DNA of 64,000 nucleotides from Planctomycetota bacterium (GTDB taxonomy: Bacteria > Planctomycetota > J058), in assembly GCA_019636275.1 (NCBI GenBank), contig JAHBXY010000022.1:1-64000 (forward strand), given 5' to 3'. The notes below the pieces were generated by a model. That model did not search any database and was not told the DNA's origin. It saw only the letters and a program-made list of their open reading frames with translations. Every line of letters starts with the position of its first letter. The stretch's first letter is position 1. Both the position numbers and the translations under genes were made by a program. Below are positions 53,170 to 62,157 of this stretch, in pieces.

Positions 53170-53649
53170 GTGACCCACGACGATCCGGACGAGCTGCGGA
53201 GCCTGCAGGAGCGCGCCGACCGCGGCGAGAAGCTCACCCCGGACGAGCAGCAGCGCCTGCTCGAGCTCCTCGACCTGAGGCTCGGCGCGGTCTCCCGCGA
53301 GGCGCGCCGGGCGTCGAGCGGGCCGGTGGCCGAGGTCGACCAGATGATCTCGGCCGTGCGGGCCCTCGGCGCGCGGATCGAGGCGCTGGCCGAGGACGAC
53401 GCGGACGCCTTCTCCGACGCGGCGGGCGACCCCGACGCGACGCCGGTCCTCGCCGCCGCCCTGCTCGACGCCGCGGAGCAGGTCCTGTTCCACGCCGGCG
53501 GGAGCTGGGACCGGGAGCCGCACCTCGAGACCGTCCGCGCCAGCTTCACCAAGCTGGCCGCCCAGCTCGCCCGGCAGGAGGAGCTGGAGGCGAAGTCGCA
53601 CGAGGGGTTCGAGGACGACGACGAGGACGACGACGAGGACGACGAGTGA
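53170..53649 (+). CDS. Helical protein with acidic tail, unknown function
   Basis: This 159-residue protein is all-helical (LRSLQERADRGEKLTPDEQQ, LLELLDLRLGAVSREARRA). The middle is Ala/Asp-rich, and the C-terminal tail is almost pure Asp and Glu (EGFEDDDEDDDEDDE). Acidic tails of this kind often mimic nucleic acid or modulate binding of basic partners, but no partner is visible. A TAGTGT box lies about 20 bases before the GTG. Convergent with the pilin operon. Confidence 0.75.
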   Translation: MTHDDPDELRSLQERADRGEKLTPDEQQRLLELLDLRLGAVSREARRASSGPVAEVDQMISAVRALGARIEALAEDDADAFSDAAGDPDATPVLAAALLDAAEQVLFHAGGSWDREPHLETVRASFTKLAAQLARQEELEAKSHEGFEDDDEDDDEDDE

Positions 53650-53658
53650 TCGGCGCCG

Positions 53659-54474
53659 CTACCGGCGGGCGCCGACGGCGCCCGCCGCGATGCGGGTGAG
53701 GACGGTCGTCTCGCTGCTGACGAGCGCCGCAGGCGCGCGGGGCTCGCGCCAGGTGACGACGCGCTCGAGGGGCAGGGGCAACCAGGGCACGGTCCAGGTC
53801 TCGATCGTGCACGGGAGGCCGAGGTCGGTCGTGCCGGGCTCCCGGCGGTAGGTGCAGGCGAACGTCCCCGCCGGGACCGTCACGGTGGCGGGCTCGCCCG
53901 GAGGGTCCGGCGTGAGCGCGAAGCGCGGGACGGCCGGCCGCTCGGGGCGGAGCTCGTCGGCTGCGTCCGAGGCGTGCACCTCGACCCGCACGACATCGTC
54001 CAGCTCCCAGAGCACGCGGTAGCGTCGCTCGAGCACGCTCGGGGCCCCAGGCTCGACCCACTCCGACTCGCCCCGCCCGCCGCAGATCACCCGTGCGGGC
54101 ACCTTCGTCTCGGTGCGCGTCTCGAGCTCGGCGCCCCGGCCGAGGACGGCCCAGGCGCTGCGCGGTGGCGCCTGCGGCGTATCGGGCGCCTCGGAGCGCG
54201 CGGACGTCATGAACGCGAGCGAGAGCGCGGCCGCGAGCAGGGCCACGGTCCGCCAGGTCCGCCGGCCGCGTGCGGGCGGCGCCGGCTCCGGCGCCCACTC
54301 CCAAGGCGCCAGGGATCCGCACCCGAGCGTCGGGCACGCCGGCAGCTCGAGCTGGCACGCGTCGTGGACGAGCGTCGCGCAGGCGGGGCAGGTCAGCGCG
54401 GCCTCGACGATCGCGCCGCGGCAGTAGGCGCAGCGCGGCGCGACGGCCGAACGGGCGACGACCCGGAGGGTCAC
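53659..54474 (-). CDS. Prokaryotic RING-finger membrane protein
   Basis: This 271-residue protein has an N-terminal Prok-RING_1-type zinc module: CAYC, then CPAC, HDAC and CPTLGC at RING-like spacing (about 14-51). A membrane helix (WRTVALLAAALSLAFM) separates it from an extracytoplasmic beta-rich domain with VPAGTFACTYRREPGTTDL, which resembles the envelope DUF3108-like fold. The gene overlaps the stop of 54471 by GTGA, so it is the fifth gene of the pilin operon. The RING side faces the cytoplasm. Whether it has ubiquitin-ligase-like activity is unknown. Confidence 0.8.
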   Translation of the reverse strand: MTLRVVARSAVAPRCAYCRGAIVEAALTCPACATLVHDACQLELPACPTLGCGSLAPWEWAPEPAPPARGRRTWRTVALLAAALSLAFMTSARSEAPDTPQAPPRSAWAVLGRGAELETRTETKVPARVICGGRGESEWVEPGAPSVLERRYRVLWELDDVVRVEVHASDAADELRPERPAVPRFALTPDPPGEPATVTVPAGTFACTYRREPGTTDLGLPCTIETWTVPWLPLPLERVVTWREPRAPAALVSSETTVLTRIAAGAVGARR

Positions 54475-55339
54475 TCGCGGCTGTAGGACGACCGCAGCGG
54501 CATGGCGCGCTGCACCGCATCCGCAGTCTCGACGTCGACCTCGATCACGCGCCCGTCGACGAGCTCGAGCCAGTAGCGCCGGTGCCCCTCGTCGCGGCCG
54601 ATCACGCGGATGACCTCATCGAGGCGCTCGGGCGGGACCCGCAGGACGTCGGCGCCGCTCTCGACGCGCGCCGCCGGCGCGTCGTCCGCCGCCTCGTCGA
54701 CGTGCGTCTCCTGCGCGCCGATGACGACGACGCGCGTGGTCGGGTCGACCGACACGGGCAGGTGCAGGGGGTCCGCGCGGTAGTCGCGCTCGGCCGCCGG
54801 CGCCGCCGTGGCGGCCGGGGCGACGGACTGCGCCGCGACCGGCTGGACCCAGGCGACCGGCGCGGGCGCCGGGCGGTGGGCCTGCGCGCCGAGGAGCGCC
54901 GCGCTGGCGACGGCGAGGCCGATCACGCCCACGGCGCTCAGGAACGAGCGCATGGGCAGGTCGCGGGCGCTGGTCGGCACGTAGTCGCTCGGCGCCGGCG
55001 GACGCCGCACCTGCCGGGTCGTGCTCCGCGGCGCGGCCGCGGCGCGCTCGGGCTCGCGGGGGCGAGCGACCTCGGGCTGCCGGGTCGTGCTCCGCGGCGC
55101 GGTCGCGGCGCGCTCAGGCTCTGGGGCTGCCGGGTCGTGCTCCGCGGCGCGGCCGCAGCGCCGCTCAGGCGCGCAGGCGACCTCAGGCTGCCGGGTCGTG
55201 CTCCGCGGCGCGGCCGCAGCGCGTCGAGCTCGGGCCGGCGGCTCGCCGGCGCCGGCGCCGGCGCCGTGGGCGCAGGGCGCCCGAACCGGACGATCCCGGT
55301 GCGGCCCGAGGTCGAGTTGTCCACCCGGGTGGTCGTCAC
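54471..55339 (-). CDS. Pilin-operon protein with tandem peptide repeats, frame broken in the repeats
   Basis: The GTG at 55339 overlaps the stop of the large pilin-like gene and begins TTTRVDNSTSGRTGIVRFGR. After a Pro/Ala stretch come at least four copies of a peptide unit around AAAPRSTTRQPE. The DNA repeats are in different frames, so at least one net indel separates the start from the C-terminal frame. That frame goes on with VRRPPAPSDYVP, a membrane helix (FLSAVGVIGLAVASAALLGA) and an extracytoplasmic domain (VSVDPTTRVVVIGAQETHVD) to 54471. Roughly 290 residues. No family is recognised; its position suggests a pilus-assembly accessory. A conservative call starts at the GTG at 55010. Confidence 0.65.
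55017..55230 (-). repeat. Four coding tandem repeats of about 30 bases
   Basis: GGTCGTGCTCCGCGGCGCGG recurs at about 55019, 55084, 55132 and 55194 with spacer lengths that are not multiples of three. On the coding strand the core reads AAAPRSTTRQ when in frame. It is a likely site of slippage or mis-assembly. Confidence 0.85.
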
Positions 55340-57789
55340 GGGGCGCTCACCTTTCCGCCGCGGGCGAAGAAGACGCGCTCGCCCGCGCCGCCCTCGATCA
55401 GGTTGTAGCCGTAGCCGCCGTTGCGCAGGCGGTAGTCGTAGTTGAGGACGAACTCCTTGATCGGGTCCGACCGCACGTTGGGGTCGCTCGGGTCGGTGTA
55501 GACCCGGTTCGGCGGGTTGTTCATCCACGTCCGGTGCGCGGCGAGCCAGCTCAGGTCGCTCGACGTCGACGTGTAGCCGCTGGCGTTCGTCGGCAGGTAG
55601 CTGCCGGCGTAGCTGTAGACGCCGAGCACGCCGATCTCCGTGGCCGCCATGCCGCCGTTGATCGTCATGGCGTAGCGCGACGTGCCCGCGATGCGCCCGT
55701 TCGCGTAGAGGAACGCGTCGACGTGCGAGACCTGCGTCGCCCAGCGGTGCGCGCCGACGTCGACGATCCGGCCGTCGGTGCGGAACAGCCGCCCGTAGCC
55801 GGCGTAGCTGCCGTCCGGGTTCGTGCCCGCCTCGAAGTGGTGCTTGGCGCCGGTCCCCCCGTGGTTCATGCCGGGCGCGCTGGCGCTCGTGAACTCGCTG
55901 CCCGGGAAGCGGTCGTTGCCCAGCTCGAAGGCCTTCGTCGCGTCGTTGGTGATCCCGCCCGTGCGCGCCACGCCGTTCTCGATGTCCTGCGTCCCCAGGA
56001 GCTCGCGGAAGGCGCCCTGGCTGATCCACGGCTGGAACGTGCCCGGCGCCACCGCGTCGCCCGTGCCGCTGCGGACCACCGTGCCCGGCGCGATCACCGC
56101 GTCGTAGCGCTCGTTGCGCACGTTGTAGGCCCGGTTCACGCCGTCGGGCAGGTCCGGCTGCGCGCTCGAGTCGACGCGCGTCACGCGCGAGGTCGGGACG
56201 ACGTCGCCCTTGTCGTTGTAGTACCTTCCGTCCGACGAGTTGAAGCGCAGCTCGTTCGACACGATCGACCCGTCGGAGGCCGCCTCGAAGAAGCGCACCG
56301 ACGTGAGGCCGAACTGGTCGTTGATGAACATCGACCCCTGCCGCTCTCGCTGGGGCAGGAAGTCCTTCTCCTGGCCGCCGCCCGCGCGGTCCTCGCGGTA
56401 GGTCCAGTCGCCGATGACGATGTTCGAGCGCGCCGCCAGCCGCAGCTCGGTCGTGCCCGGCTCGTTCTGGATGCTGTCGACCGCCTGCGCGTCGCTCCGC
56501 AGCGGCCAGGTCGCGGGCGTGTCCTTGTAGATCAGGTCGCCGGCCAGGTAGACGTTGCGCCCGGCGTAGACGCCGCCCTTGCCCTGCACGTAGCCCTTGA
56601 TGACCACGTCGCCCGTGACGAACACGTCGCCGTCGAGCTGGATCGGGTTGTCGAACGTCCCGATGAGGATGAGGTTGCCCTCGAGCACCGAGCTCTGGTG
56701 CCCCTCGGGCGTCGTGTGGGCGAAGTCGGCGGGCGCGACCGGCCGCAGGTCCGTCGCGTAGTCGCCGCCGAGCGGCACCGTCCACGCGCCGTGCGCCGCC
56801 GCCTGGCCCGGCTGCCCGTTGACCGTGATCCCCGAGGCCGAGCTGCCCACGCCGAGCTGGCCGGTCGCCTGGCGCGAGGCCACGTCGACGTCGATCGGCG
56901 GGAAGTCGGGCCGGCCGTCGCCGTTGGTGTCGGTCGGGAGCTTGGGCCCGTCGTAGTTGGCGTGGATCGTCCCCCCGACGCCGGGGTCCTCGGGGCTGAG
57001 GACGCGCATGCCGTTGAGCGTCTGCTGCACGTCGCCGTTGGCGTCGGTCCAGGTGCCGCCGTCCCCCGTGACGTTCGTCGCCAGGCCGCTGGCGGCGCTC
57101 GGCCGGCCGACGTAGACGTCGCCCACGATGAACGACTGGTTCCCCGAGTTGTGGCCGTCGATCCCCTCGCGCCCCCAGCCCGGCCGAAGGAAGCCGATCG
57201 AGCCCACGTCGCCGTTGACCCGCATGTGGCAGAACATGCAGTTCGTGGTCACGGTGAGCATCGCCAGGTCGAAGATCGGGTTGTTGCCGAAGTCGAACCG
57301 CGCGCGGACGCTCTGCGGCCGGCGGCGGTCCTCGGCCGCGGCCCCGGCCTCGGTCGTCGAGGCGACGACCTCGACCCAGTTCTGGCCGGGCGGGCCGACG
57401 CGGTCGACCCACACCGTCACGCCGGGGAACGCTGCGTAGCTGCGCGGGTGCCCGGCGGGGTGGCCCGGCAGGCCGGGGACCGGCTGGGCCGCGTCGGCCT
57501 GGGTCGCGCGCGGCGGCGCGTCGGTCGTGGCGCCCGGCGCCCGCAGGAAGGCGTTGAACCACGCCGCCGGCATGAGCCGCGTCTGCTCCCAGTGGTTGGT
57601 GAGGTCGAGGCGCAGGGCCTCGGCCGCGCCCTCGCATGCGTAGGCCAGGTCGGTGTTGCCGCGCCCCGCCGACTCGATGACCCGGCCCTCGCGCGCGATG
57701 CCGGCCGTGACGAAGGCCATGGCCCCCAGGAGCAGGCCCAGGACCAGCACCAGGACCAGCGTCGAGCCGCGTCGCCGCTCGCTCCTCAT
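55336..57789 (-). CDS. Large pilin-like (PilX-type) surface protein with a CxxCH motif
   Basis: This 817-residue protein has a short basic start and a single N-terminal membrane helix (GSTLVLVLVLGLLLGAMAFV), as in PilX/GspK-type minor pilins. ACEGAAEALRLDLTNHWEQ follows. The long body is beta-rich, with DxNGDG-type calcium-like loops (DTNGDGRPDF), GNLILIGTFDNPIQLDGDV and VFVTGDVVIKGYVQGKGG, reminiscent of right-handed beta-helix or bactofilin-like repeats. Residues 184-188 are CMFCH, a heme-c-type motif. GGGAGG six bases before the ATG at 57789 sets the start. Third gene of the pilin operon; large for a minor pilin. Confidence 0.85.
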   Translation of the reverse strand: MRSERRRGSTLVLVLVLGLLLGAMAFVTAGIAREGRVIESAGRGNTDLAYACEGAAEALRLDLTNHWEQTRLMPAAWFNAFLRAPGATTDAPPRATQADAAQPVPGLPGHPAGHPRSYAAFPGVTVWVDRVGPPGQNWVEVVASTTEAGAAAEDRRRPQSVRARFDFGNNPIFDLAMLTVTTNCMFCHMRVNGDVGSIGFLRPGWGREGIDGHNSGNQSFIVGDVYVGRPSAASGLATNVTGDGGTWTDANGDVQQTLNGMRVLSPEDPGVGGTIHANYDGPKLPTDTNGDGRPDFPPIDVDVASRQATGQLGVGSSASGITVNGQPGQAAAHGAWTVPLGGDYATDLRPVAPADFAHTTPEGHQSSVLEGNLILIGTFDNPIQLDGDVFVTGDVVIKGYVQGKGGVYAGRNVYLAGDLIYKDTPATWPLRSDAQAVDSIQNEPGTTELRLAARSNIVIGDWTYREDRAGGGQEKDFLPQRERQGSMFINDQFGLTSVRFFEAASDGSIVSNELRFNSSDGRYYNDKGDVVPTSRVTRVDSSAQPDLPDGVNRAYNVRNERYDAVIAPGTVVRSGTGDAVAPGTFQPWISQGAFRELLGTQDIENGVARTGGITNDATKAFELGNDRFPGSEFTSASAPGMNHGGTGAKHHFEAGTNPDGSYAGYGRLFRTDGRIVDVGAHRWATQVSHVDAFLYANGRIAGTSRYAMTINGGMAATEIGVLGVYSYAGSYLPTNASGYTSTSSDLSWLAAHRTWMNNPPNRVYTDPSDPNVRSDPIKEFVLNYDYRLRNGGYGYNLIEGGAGERVFFARGGKVSAP

Positions 57790-57800
57790 GGCGTCCTCCC

Positions 57801-58619
57801 TCATCGCCGCGCCACGAGCCGGCGCACGTCGAACACGTGGAGCTGCGGCCCGTCGCCGCCCGGCACCGGGTCGTAGACGACGCGCAGGTTGAGCTGCACC
57901 GCCGGGTCGGGGTCGCCGAACCCGTGCGGGTAGGCCGGCGTGGCGCCGCTCGGGGCCACCTCGGCGCTCGTGCGCACGACCTGCCCCAGGTTGGGCGTGT
58001 CGACGCCGGTCACGGCGTTGATCGTCGGCGGGCGGCCGAAGAGCCGCACGGCGGCGCCCGGACCGGCGAAGGCGTGGCGCACGAAGCGCACCGCGCCGCC
58101 GCCGATCTGCCGCCGGTAGATCGGCACCTCGACGCCGCCGTTCGCCGCCGTCGCCGTGTAGTAGCGCAGCTCGAGGCGGCCCACCTCGACGGCGTCGTTC
58201 ATGTCGCCGTCGCCGTTGACGTCCAGCCGCCCGGCCTCGGTCAGCGTCGCCTCCGCGACCCACATGGCGCGCACGGCCCACCCGGGCTGCAGGTGGTCGG
58301 GCGAGGTCTCGGCCACGGGCAGGCGGGCGCCGTGCACGCGCTGGCCGGCGGCGTTGGTCCACACGGCCTGGAACTCGAGCTGGTCGCCCGCGTTCGACAG
58401 GCCCCAGGCGGCCGTGAAGCGGTCGGCCTGCGAGAGCGCCAGCGCCAGCTCGTCGGCGGCGCGGGCCGCGACCGCGACGACCTCGCTCTCGACCGTCGTC
58501 TCGCGGTTCACCCGCGCCGACGCGAGGACCGCCGCCCCGAGGAACAGGGCCAGCACGGAGGCCACCGCGCACACGACGACGACCTCGACCAGCGAAAGGC
58601 CTGCGCGCCGCGACGCCAC
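57801..58619 (-). CDS. PilW-like minor prepilin
   Basis: This 272-residue protein has a class III/type IV prepilin leader: basic ASRRAG, then GLSLVEVVVVCAVASVLALF with Glu5, cleaved after Gly by the prepilin peptidase. The C-terminal part is beta-rich, with a calcium-like loop (DVNGDGDMNDAVEVGRLELRYY) and IYRRQIGGGAVRFVRHAFAG. The GTG start abuts the previous stop (TGAGTG). It would sit near the pilus tip or pseudopilus. Confidence 0.87.
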   Translation of the reverse strand: MASRRAGLSLVEVVVVCAVASVLALFLGAAVLASARVNRETTVESEVVAVAARAADELALALSQADRFTAAWGLSNAGDQLEFQAVWTNAAGQRVHGARLPVAETSPDHLQPGWAVRAMWVAEATLTEAGRLDVNGDGDMNDAVEVGRLELRYYTATAANGGVEVPIYRRQIGGGAVRFVRHAFAGPGAAVRLFGRPPTINAVTGVDTPNLGQVVRTSAEVAPSGATPAYPHGFGDPDPAVQLNLRVVYDPVPGGDGPQLHVFDVRRLVARR

Positions 58620-59252
58620 TCAGCCCCTCCGGAAGCCCGTCTTGGGGGCGATGACGGCGTTGACCGCGAGCTTCGGCAGGTTCCACTGCGGGTCCGTGGC
58701 CGCGCTGCCCCAGAACACCTCCACGCGCACCGGGAGCACCCGGTAGGCGGCGGCGGGCGTGAGGGCCGAGAGGGTGGGCGTCCGGTCCGGCGTGAAGCTC
58801 GCGTCGAGGTTCAGGCCGAACGCGGGGTAGGGCACGCGGTCCCAGCCGGGCCGCGCGAAGTAGTCGTCGTGCGCCTCGGGCGAGAGGTCGGCGAAGAACT
58901 CGCGCGTCTCGTCCAGGCACACCCGGACGCGGCCCTGCGGGCCGCCCTGCCAGGTCGGCAGCCCGGGCACGGCGAAGGTCGGGTTGACGGTGAGGATCTG
59001 GGCCAGCTCGGGGAAGCCGACCGTGCCCGCGGTGGGCTCGGTGTTGGCGACCGCCCGCATGCGCTCGAGCTGGTGCTCGATCGCCAGGCGCGCCGTGGCG
59101 TGGTGGCGCGACTCCGCCACCGACCGGCGGCTCGACGCGAACAGCGCCAGGATGGGCACGATCAGCAGGGTGAAGAGCGACAGCGAGACCGCGACCTCGA
59201 TGAGGGTCAGGCCGGCGGTGCCTCGACGAAGGGGCATGGGACGAGGCTGCAT
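58620..59252 (-). CDS. PilV-like minor prepilin
   Basis: This 210-residue protein has a prepilin leader (RRGTAG/LTLIEVAVSLSLFTLL, with the cleavage Gly and Glu5). The globular part includes IEHQLERMRAVANTEP and VLPVRVEVFWGSAATDPQWN. It is the first gene of the five-gene minus-strand operon 59252-53659. The ATG at 59252 is preferred, because an ATG at 59237 would leave a shorter basic leader. A 16-base imperfect palindrome at 59356 may be its operator. Confidence 0.87.
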   Translation of the reverse strand: MQPRPMPLRRGTAGLTLIEVAVSLSLFTLLIVPILALFASSRRSVAESRHHATARLAIEHQLERMRAVANTEPTAGTVGFPELAQILTVNPTFAVPGLPTWQGGPQGRVRVCLDETREFFADLSPEAHDDYFARPGWDRVPYPAFGLNLDASFTPDRTPTLSALTPAAAYRVLPVRVEVFWGSAATDPQWNLPKLAVNAVIAPKTGFRRG

Positions 59253-59355
59253 GGGCGGCGACCTGCCCTCGGACGAGGGATTCGTCTCAGGGCGCCATTT
59301 CGCCAGCACGCCACGCACCTGAGAGCAGGCGCCCGAGCCGCCAGACAGGAAGTCA

Positions 59356-59371
59356 GCGCAAGCGCTTGTGC
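59356..59371. promoter_or_regulatory. Palindrome upstream of the pilin operon
   Basis: The core CAAGCGCTTG is a perfect palindrome, extended to 16 bases with one wobble position. It lies about 100 bases before the operon start in the gap 59253-59466, which otherwise shows no gene. Confidence 0.4.
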
Positions 59372-59479
59372 AGCAATGGCCTGCCCGGAGACCGCTCGAA
59401 CGGGGCCTCGGGGCAAGCCTGATGCGGTACCCCAGAAGCGGCTCGTCCAGCTATGTCCGAATTACACACCTCACCCATT

Positions 59480-59965
<486 letters not shown>

Positions 59966-59974
59966 GCCGGGATC

Positions 59975-61375
59975 CTACTCGGCCCACTCGCGCGGGAGCG
60001 GGAAGTGGCGGCCCGCCTCGATCGCCGCCGGCGTGCCGTAGGTCGCGCGCCCCCAGGCCACCCAGTCGGCCTCGAGCTGCTCGAGGCTGCTCCCCAGCCG
60101 CGCGAGCACGTCCGCGACCGGCTCGCGGTCGGCGAGCCCGCGGGCGAGCGCCCCCACCCAGCCGGGCCGCTCGGCGAGGAGGAAGCCGACGAGGCTGGCG
60201 AGCTGCGCGTACCTCTCCGGGCTCACGCCCCCGTCGACCACCGCGCGGAGCGGGCGGAAGAGGCCGTCGTCCTTCACGCCGGCGATGAACGCGCGGCGCC
60301 AGGCGCGCAGCTCGAACGACTCCGGATGGAGGCAGAGCTGGATGTAGTTGGCCAGGCCCTCCTGCAGCCAGGCGTGGCGGGGGTCGCCCGGGACGAGGCG
60401 CAGGCGGCGCGCCACGAGGGCGTGCGTGGCCTCGTGCGCGATCACCGGGCGGTCGAGCCCCTGCGCCGTGTCGTGGACGATCGCGCACAGGTCCTGGACC
60501 GCGTAGCCGGCGCCCCGAGGGGGCGCGATCACCACCCGCCAGGCCGCCCCGAGCCGGGCGAAGAAGGCGCCGTACGCGGCCGCGTCGGGCAGGATCGCCA
60601 CGACGACGGGGCCGTCGTCGATGGGCCGGAGCGCCTCGGGGGCGACGCGGTCGAGCCAGGCGGCGAGCGGGGTCAGGCGCGCGGCGGCCCGCTCGAGCGC
60701 CCCGGCCGGCGAGGAGAGCGCGGGCGCGAGCGTCGGCGGGCCGACGAGGCGGAACGGACCCACGTCGTGCGTCCAGGGGGCGGCGTCGCCCGGGGAGGCG
60801 AGCTGCGCCAGCCAGGCCGGGTCGGGCAGGGCGCTGCGCTCGCCGCGCGCGCCGGGGAGCAGGCGCACGTGGTCGAGCTCGAGCGCCACGGCGCCGGTGG
60901 CCTCGACCTCGAGGGCGCGCACGTCGGCCCAGCGGCCGACGCGGTCGCCCCAGCGCCAGTGCGCGAACGGCTCGCGGCGCTGCGACCAGCCGCGCAGGGC
61001 GTCCGACAGGCGCCGCTGGAACAGCTCCACGCCCTGCGCGTCGAGCGCCCGCAGGCGCAGCCGCGCCGGCCGCGCGCCGTCGGCGAGCCGCGCCCGGACG
61101 TGGAAGGCCAGCCCGTCATGGCGCGCGAGGTCGCCGGCCGCGAAGCGCACGGCGACGGCCCCGCCCGGCGGCGTGGCCGTGGCCACGAGCCACCCCTCGC
61201 CCTCGGGCGCGCGCCCGCGCTCGAGCGCCAGCGCGCCGCCCGTGGCGGTCACCGTGGCGAGGTCGGCCGCGTCCTCGAAGCCGGCGAGCAGCACCTCGCC
61301 CTCGTCCTGCGCGCGGGCAGCGGGGCCGGCGAGGAGCAGGGCCAGGAGGGTCGCGGCGAGGCGCGGGCGGGCCAT
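59975..61375 (-). CDS. Exported zinc metallopeptidase (peptidase MA-like) with N-terminal beta domain
   Basis: This 466-residue protein starts with a signal peptide (LAATLLALLLAGPAARA). A jelly-roll/CIA30-like beta domain spans about residues 27-170 (VLLAGFEDAADLATVTATGG, ALELDHVRLLPGARG). The catalytic half has VIAHEATHALVARRL (HExxH zinc ligands) and AWLQEGLANYIQL (third-ligand Glu), typical of gluzincins of the peptidase-MA type. The last part is helical. It likely cleaves periplasmic or cell-surface proteins. The stop of the acyltransferase gene lies four bases before its start. Confidence 0.88.
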   Translation of the reverse strand: MARPRLAATLLALLLAGPAARAQDEGEVLLAGFEDAADLATVTATGGALALERGRAPEGEGWLVATATPPGGAVAVRFAAGDLARHDGLAFHVRARLADGARPARLRLRALDAQGVELFQRRLSDALRGWSQRREPFAHWRWGDRVGRWADVRALEVEATGAVALELDHVRLLPGARGERSALPDPAWLAQLASPGDAAPWTHDVGPFRLVGPPTLAPALSSPAGALERAAARLTPLAAWLDRVAPEALRPIDDGPVVVAILPDAAAYGAFFARLGAAWRVVIAPPRGAGYAVQDLCAIVHDTAQGLDRPVIAHEATHALVARRLRLVPGDPRHAWLQEGLANYIQLCLHPESFELRAWRRAFIAGVKDDGLFRPLRAVVDGGVSPERYAQLASLVGFLLAERPGWVGALARGLADREPVADVLARLGSSLEQLEADWVAWGRATYGTPAAIEAGRHFPLPREWAE

Positions 61376-61379
61376 CGAG

Positions 61380-62120
61380 CTACTCCTCCGCCGCGGGGCG
61401 CGCCGGGTCGCGCCAGCGGACGTGGCGCGCGGGGACGCCCGCGACGATCGACAGGGGCGCGACGTCGCGCGTGACCACGGCGCCGGCGCCGACGATGCTG
61501 CCCCGGCCCACAGTGACGCCGGGCAGGAGCACCGCCCCGGTGCCGACGTCGGCGCCGTCCTCGACGCGCACGGGCCGGATCACGAGGTCGGTGCGGATGA
61601 CGTGGACGTCGAGCGGCTCGCCCGTGTGCTCGGAGCCGAGGACGCGGGCGCCCGGCCCCCAGCCCACGTGCGCGCCGAGCACGAGGTCGCGCGCGTCGAG
61701 GAAGGCCTGCGGGCCGATCCAGGTGTGGTCGCCGATCGCGCAGCGGCCGTCGTGGCGCCCCTGCAGGACCGCGTGCGCGCCGATGAACACGCCGCGCCCC
61801 AGCTCGAACGTCTCGGGGTGGCGGAGCACGACCCCCTCGCCCACGACCAGCCCGTCGCCCGCCCGGCGCGCCAGGCCGCGCAGGAGGACGCGCCGCATCA
61901 ACGCGTCGAACGCGGTCGTCCCGTGGGCGAAGCGGCCCCACAGGCCCAGGAGCCCCTCGACGCCGTGCGCCTCGCGCAGGTGGCGCGCCAGGCCGACCTC
62001 GTGCTCGGGGTCGGGCGGGACCTCGCGGAGGGCGTGCACGGCCGCCACCCGGCGGCCGTCTGCCCTGCCGTCCGTCCTGGGGGGGGGCTGGGGCTCGTCC
62101 GCGCTCACGCGGGTCACCAT
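61380..62120 (-). CDS. Left-handed beta-helix acyltransferase
   Basis: This 246-residue protein has a poorly conserved start (ADEPQPPPRTDGRADGRR). It then has hexapeptide repeats characteristic of acyl/acetyltransferases: FIGAHAVLQGRHDGRCAIGD, HVGWGPGARVLGSEHTG and DVGTGAVLLPGVTVGRGSIV, ending in the family signature VTRDVAPLSIVAGVPARHVRW. It probably O-acetylates a sugar of the polysaccharide made by the genes to the right, from which it is divergently transcribed. Confidence 0.9.
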   Translation of the reverse strand: MVTRVSADEPQPPPRTDGRADGRRVAAVHALREVPPDPEHEVGLARHLREAHGVEGLLGLWGRFAHGTTAFDALMRRVLLRGLARRAGDGLVVGEGVVLRHPETFELGRGVFIGAHAVLQGRHDGRCAIGDHTWIGPQAFLDARDLVLGAHVGWGPGARVLGSEHTGEPLDVHVIRTDLVIRPVRVEDGADVGTGAVLLPGVTVGRGSIVGAGAVVTRDVAPLSIVAGVPARHVRWRDPARPAAEE

Positions 62121-62157
62121 AACGCGCCCCCTCCCGCCCGCATAGGATAGGCCGCGC
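62121..62157. promoter_or_regulatory. Divergent promoter region
   Basis: The 37-base gap contains CATAGGATAGG. TAGGAT serves the plus strand and ends nine bases before the GTG at 62158. Its overlapping complement TATCCT can serve the minus strand, 23 bases before the ATG at 62120. The two genes therefore share one compact promoter. Confidence 0.5.
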
